Below are positions 4,774-5,884 of a DNA stretch of 5,884 nucleotides, in pieces. Under the pieces are notes generated by a model. That model saw only the letters and a program-made list of their open reading frames with translations, did not search any database and had not been told where the DNA came from. Both the position numbers and the translations under genes were made by a program. The DNA comes from an uncultured Helicobacter sp. (GTDB taxonomy: Bacteria > Campylobacterota > Campylobacteria > Campylobacterales > Helicobacteraceae): assembly GCA_944325475.1 (NCBI GenBank), contig CALVAF010000086.1:1-5884 (forward strand), in the 5' to 3' direction. The stretch's first letter is position 1. Each line of letters opens with the position of its first letter.

Positions 4774-5884
4774 TGCAAACAAAAGAATTTGATATTGTTG
4801 TCATTGGTGGGGGGAATGCTGCTTTGTGTGCGGCAATCAGCGCTAAAGAGGCAAATAGTAGTCTTAACATCGCACTTTTGGAATCTTCCCCTAAAAAGTG
4901 GCGTGGGGGTAATTCCCAACACACACGCAATCTCCGCTCTATGCATGATGCTCCCACTGATGTTTTAACAGACAAATATAGTGAAGATGAGTTTTTTGAT
5001 GATGTCTTTAAGGTAACCAAAGGACAGACAAATGAAGAGTATGCAAGATATGTCATCTCTCACACGCCAGAGGCGGTGATATGGGCGAAAAATCATGGTG
5101 TGCGATTCCAGCCATCTATGCGAGGGACTTTGCATTTAGGGAGAACGAATGCCTTTTTCTTAGGTGGTGGAAAGTCGCTAGTAAATGCTTATTTTGCCTC
5201 TGCAAGTGAGTTAGGCATTGCGATTTTTTATGAGTATGAGGCACTAGATTTGAGAGTAGAGGGTAAAACCTGTAAGGAAGTTTTGGTTTTGGATAAACAA
5301 CGCAATGAGGAGGTGCGATTTGTTGCAAAGGCTTTTGTTATCGCAAGTGGGGGCTTTGAATCAAATTTGGAGTGGCTAGAGGAGGCTTGGGGGGAGAAGG
5401 CTAGGAATTTTATCATTCGTGGCACACGCTTTAATCAAGGTAAAATGCTAAAAGCCTTGCAAAAAGTAAATGCAAAAATCATTGGCGACCCTACGCAAGG
5501 ACACATGGTGGCAATCGATGCGAGGACTCCTAAGTATGATGGGGGCATTGCCTCGCGTGTGGATTGCGTCTCACTAGGCATTGTAGTGAATAAATATGGC
5601 AAGAGATTCTATGATGAGGGTGAGGACTTTTGGCCCAAGAGGTATGCGATATGGGGACGGCTTGTTGCCCAGCAAGAAGACCAAATTGCCTTTTCGATTA
5701 CTGATTCTAAAGTGCAGAAATGTTATATGCCCTCTCTCTTTCCGCCTATTGTGGCCAAGAGCCGTGAGGAGCTAGCGGGTAAAATCGGGTTAGATCCTAA
5801 AGCTTTAGCACAAACCATAGCCGACTATAACGCCAGTCTGATTGATGGCGAGTTTAATCACACGCTGCAAGATCACGGCTATAC
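4773..5884 (+). CDS. tcuA: FAD-dependent tricarballylate dehydrogenase TcuA (3' end missing)
   Basis: The first 370 codons of a flavoprotein of the fumarate reductase/succinate dehydrogenase flavoprotein superfamily; the frame runs off the window, and TcuA is usually about 465 residues. TcuA oxidises tricarballylate to cis-aconitate, which feeds the citric acid cycle; in Salmonella the electrons leave via the membrane protein TcuB. The FAD dinucleotide-binding motif VVIGGGNAALCAA is at 9-21, with the ribose-binding E37 at the end of strand two. The TcuA hallmark WRGGNSQHTRNLRSMHDAP (43-61) is almost as in enteric TcuA, followed by GRTNAFFLGGGKSLVNAY (123-140), ASGGFE (191-196) and RGTRFNQG (216-223). 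AGGAG (4761-4765) lies 7 bases before the ATG. No signal peptide is seen, so it is cytosolic. tcuB- and tcuC-like genes are expected downstream but are outside the window. Base composition looks more GC-rich than the adjacent regulator. Confidence 0.93.
   Translation, partial: MQTKEFDIVVIGGGNAALCAAISAKEANSSLNIALLESSPKKWRGGNSQHTRNLRSMHDAPTDVLTDKYSEDEFFDDVFKVTKGQTNEEYARYVISHTPEAVIWAKNHGVRFQPSMRGTLHLGRTNAFFLGGGKSLVNAYFASASELGIAIFYEYEALDLRVEGKTCKEVLVLDKQRNEEVRFVAKAFVIASGGFESNLEWLEEAWGEKARNFIIRGTRFNQGKMLKALQKVNAKIIGDPTQGHMVAIDARTPKYDGGIASRVDCVSLGIVVNKYGKRFYDEGEDFWPKRYAIWGRLVAQQEDQIAFSITDSKVQKCYMPSLFPPIVAKSREELAGKIGLDPKALAQTIADYNASLIDGEFNHTLQDHGY

Noticed and set aside
4748..4792. 14-codon frame (MANKKEST...) with a strong Shine-Dalgarno overlapping the tcuA start
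   Set aside because: It is too short to support as a gene; its ribosome-binding site may simply add to initiation near tcuA. Noted under the small-ORF finding.
4730..5425. Three minus-strand reading frames opposite tcuA
   Set aside because: They are the antisense of a strongly conserved flavoprotein, with no start signals or recognisable domains.

Overview
The window looks like low-GC Campylobacterota DNA, most likely a Helicobacter or close relative. The basis is AT-rich non-coding DNA, strong extended -10 promoters of the form TGnTATAAT with T-rich upstream sequence and no clear -35 box, and lysine-, leucine- and phenylalanine-rich proteins. The genus is an inference. No rRNA, tRNA, insertion sequence or CRISPR array was seen.

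Left part, minus strand (1-558): the first 43 codons of an unidentified cytosolic protein, with a faint resemblance to the start of methylenetetrahydrofolate reductase, lie downstream of a small gene for a signal-peptide-bearing 121-residue protein of unknown function. This pair is transcribed leftward from an extended -10 at 590-598. The promoter stands back-to-back with the rightward promoter (626-634) of the next genes, so the two share one short control region.

Middle part, plus strand (670-3549): an Mtr/TnaB-type tryptophan (aromatic amino acid) permease is followed, with zero intergenic bases (TAA|ATG), by a 543-residue protein. That protein has the layout of a type I DNA methyltransferase (HsdM-like) fused to one HsdS-like target-recognition domain. 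Its AdoMet motif is partly kept, but the catalytic (N/D)PP(F/Y) motif is missing, so it is probably a DNA-binding pseudo-methyltransferase. No restriction subunit is nearby.

Right part, plus strand (3573-5884): a GntR/FCD-family regulator has its own TATAAT promoter. It is followed by about 410 bases of AT-rich non-coding DNA holding a possible terminator and a TGTATACA palindrome that could be a GntR operator. Next comes a tiny 33-codon reading frame with a good ribosome-binding site, whose stop overlaps (TAATG) the start of tcuA. tcuA encodes the FAD-dependent tricarballylate dehydrogenase and is cut by the window end with roughly the last 100 residues missing. The likely logic is that the GntR/FCD protein senses a carboxylate and controls a tricarballylate-use operon that continues beyond the window.
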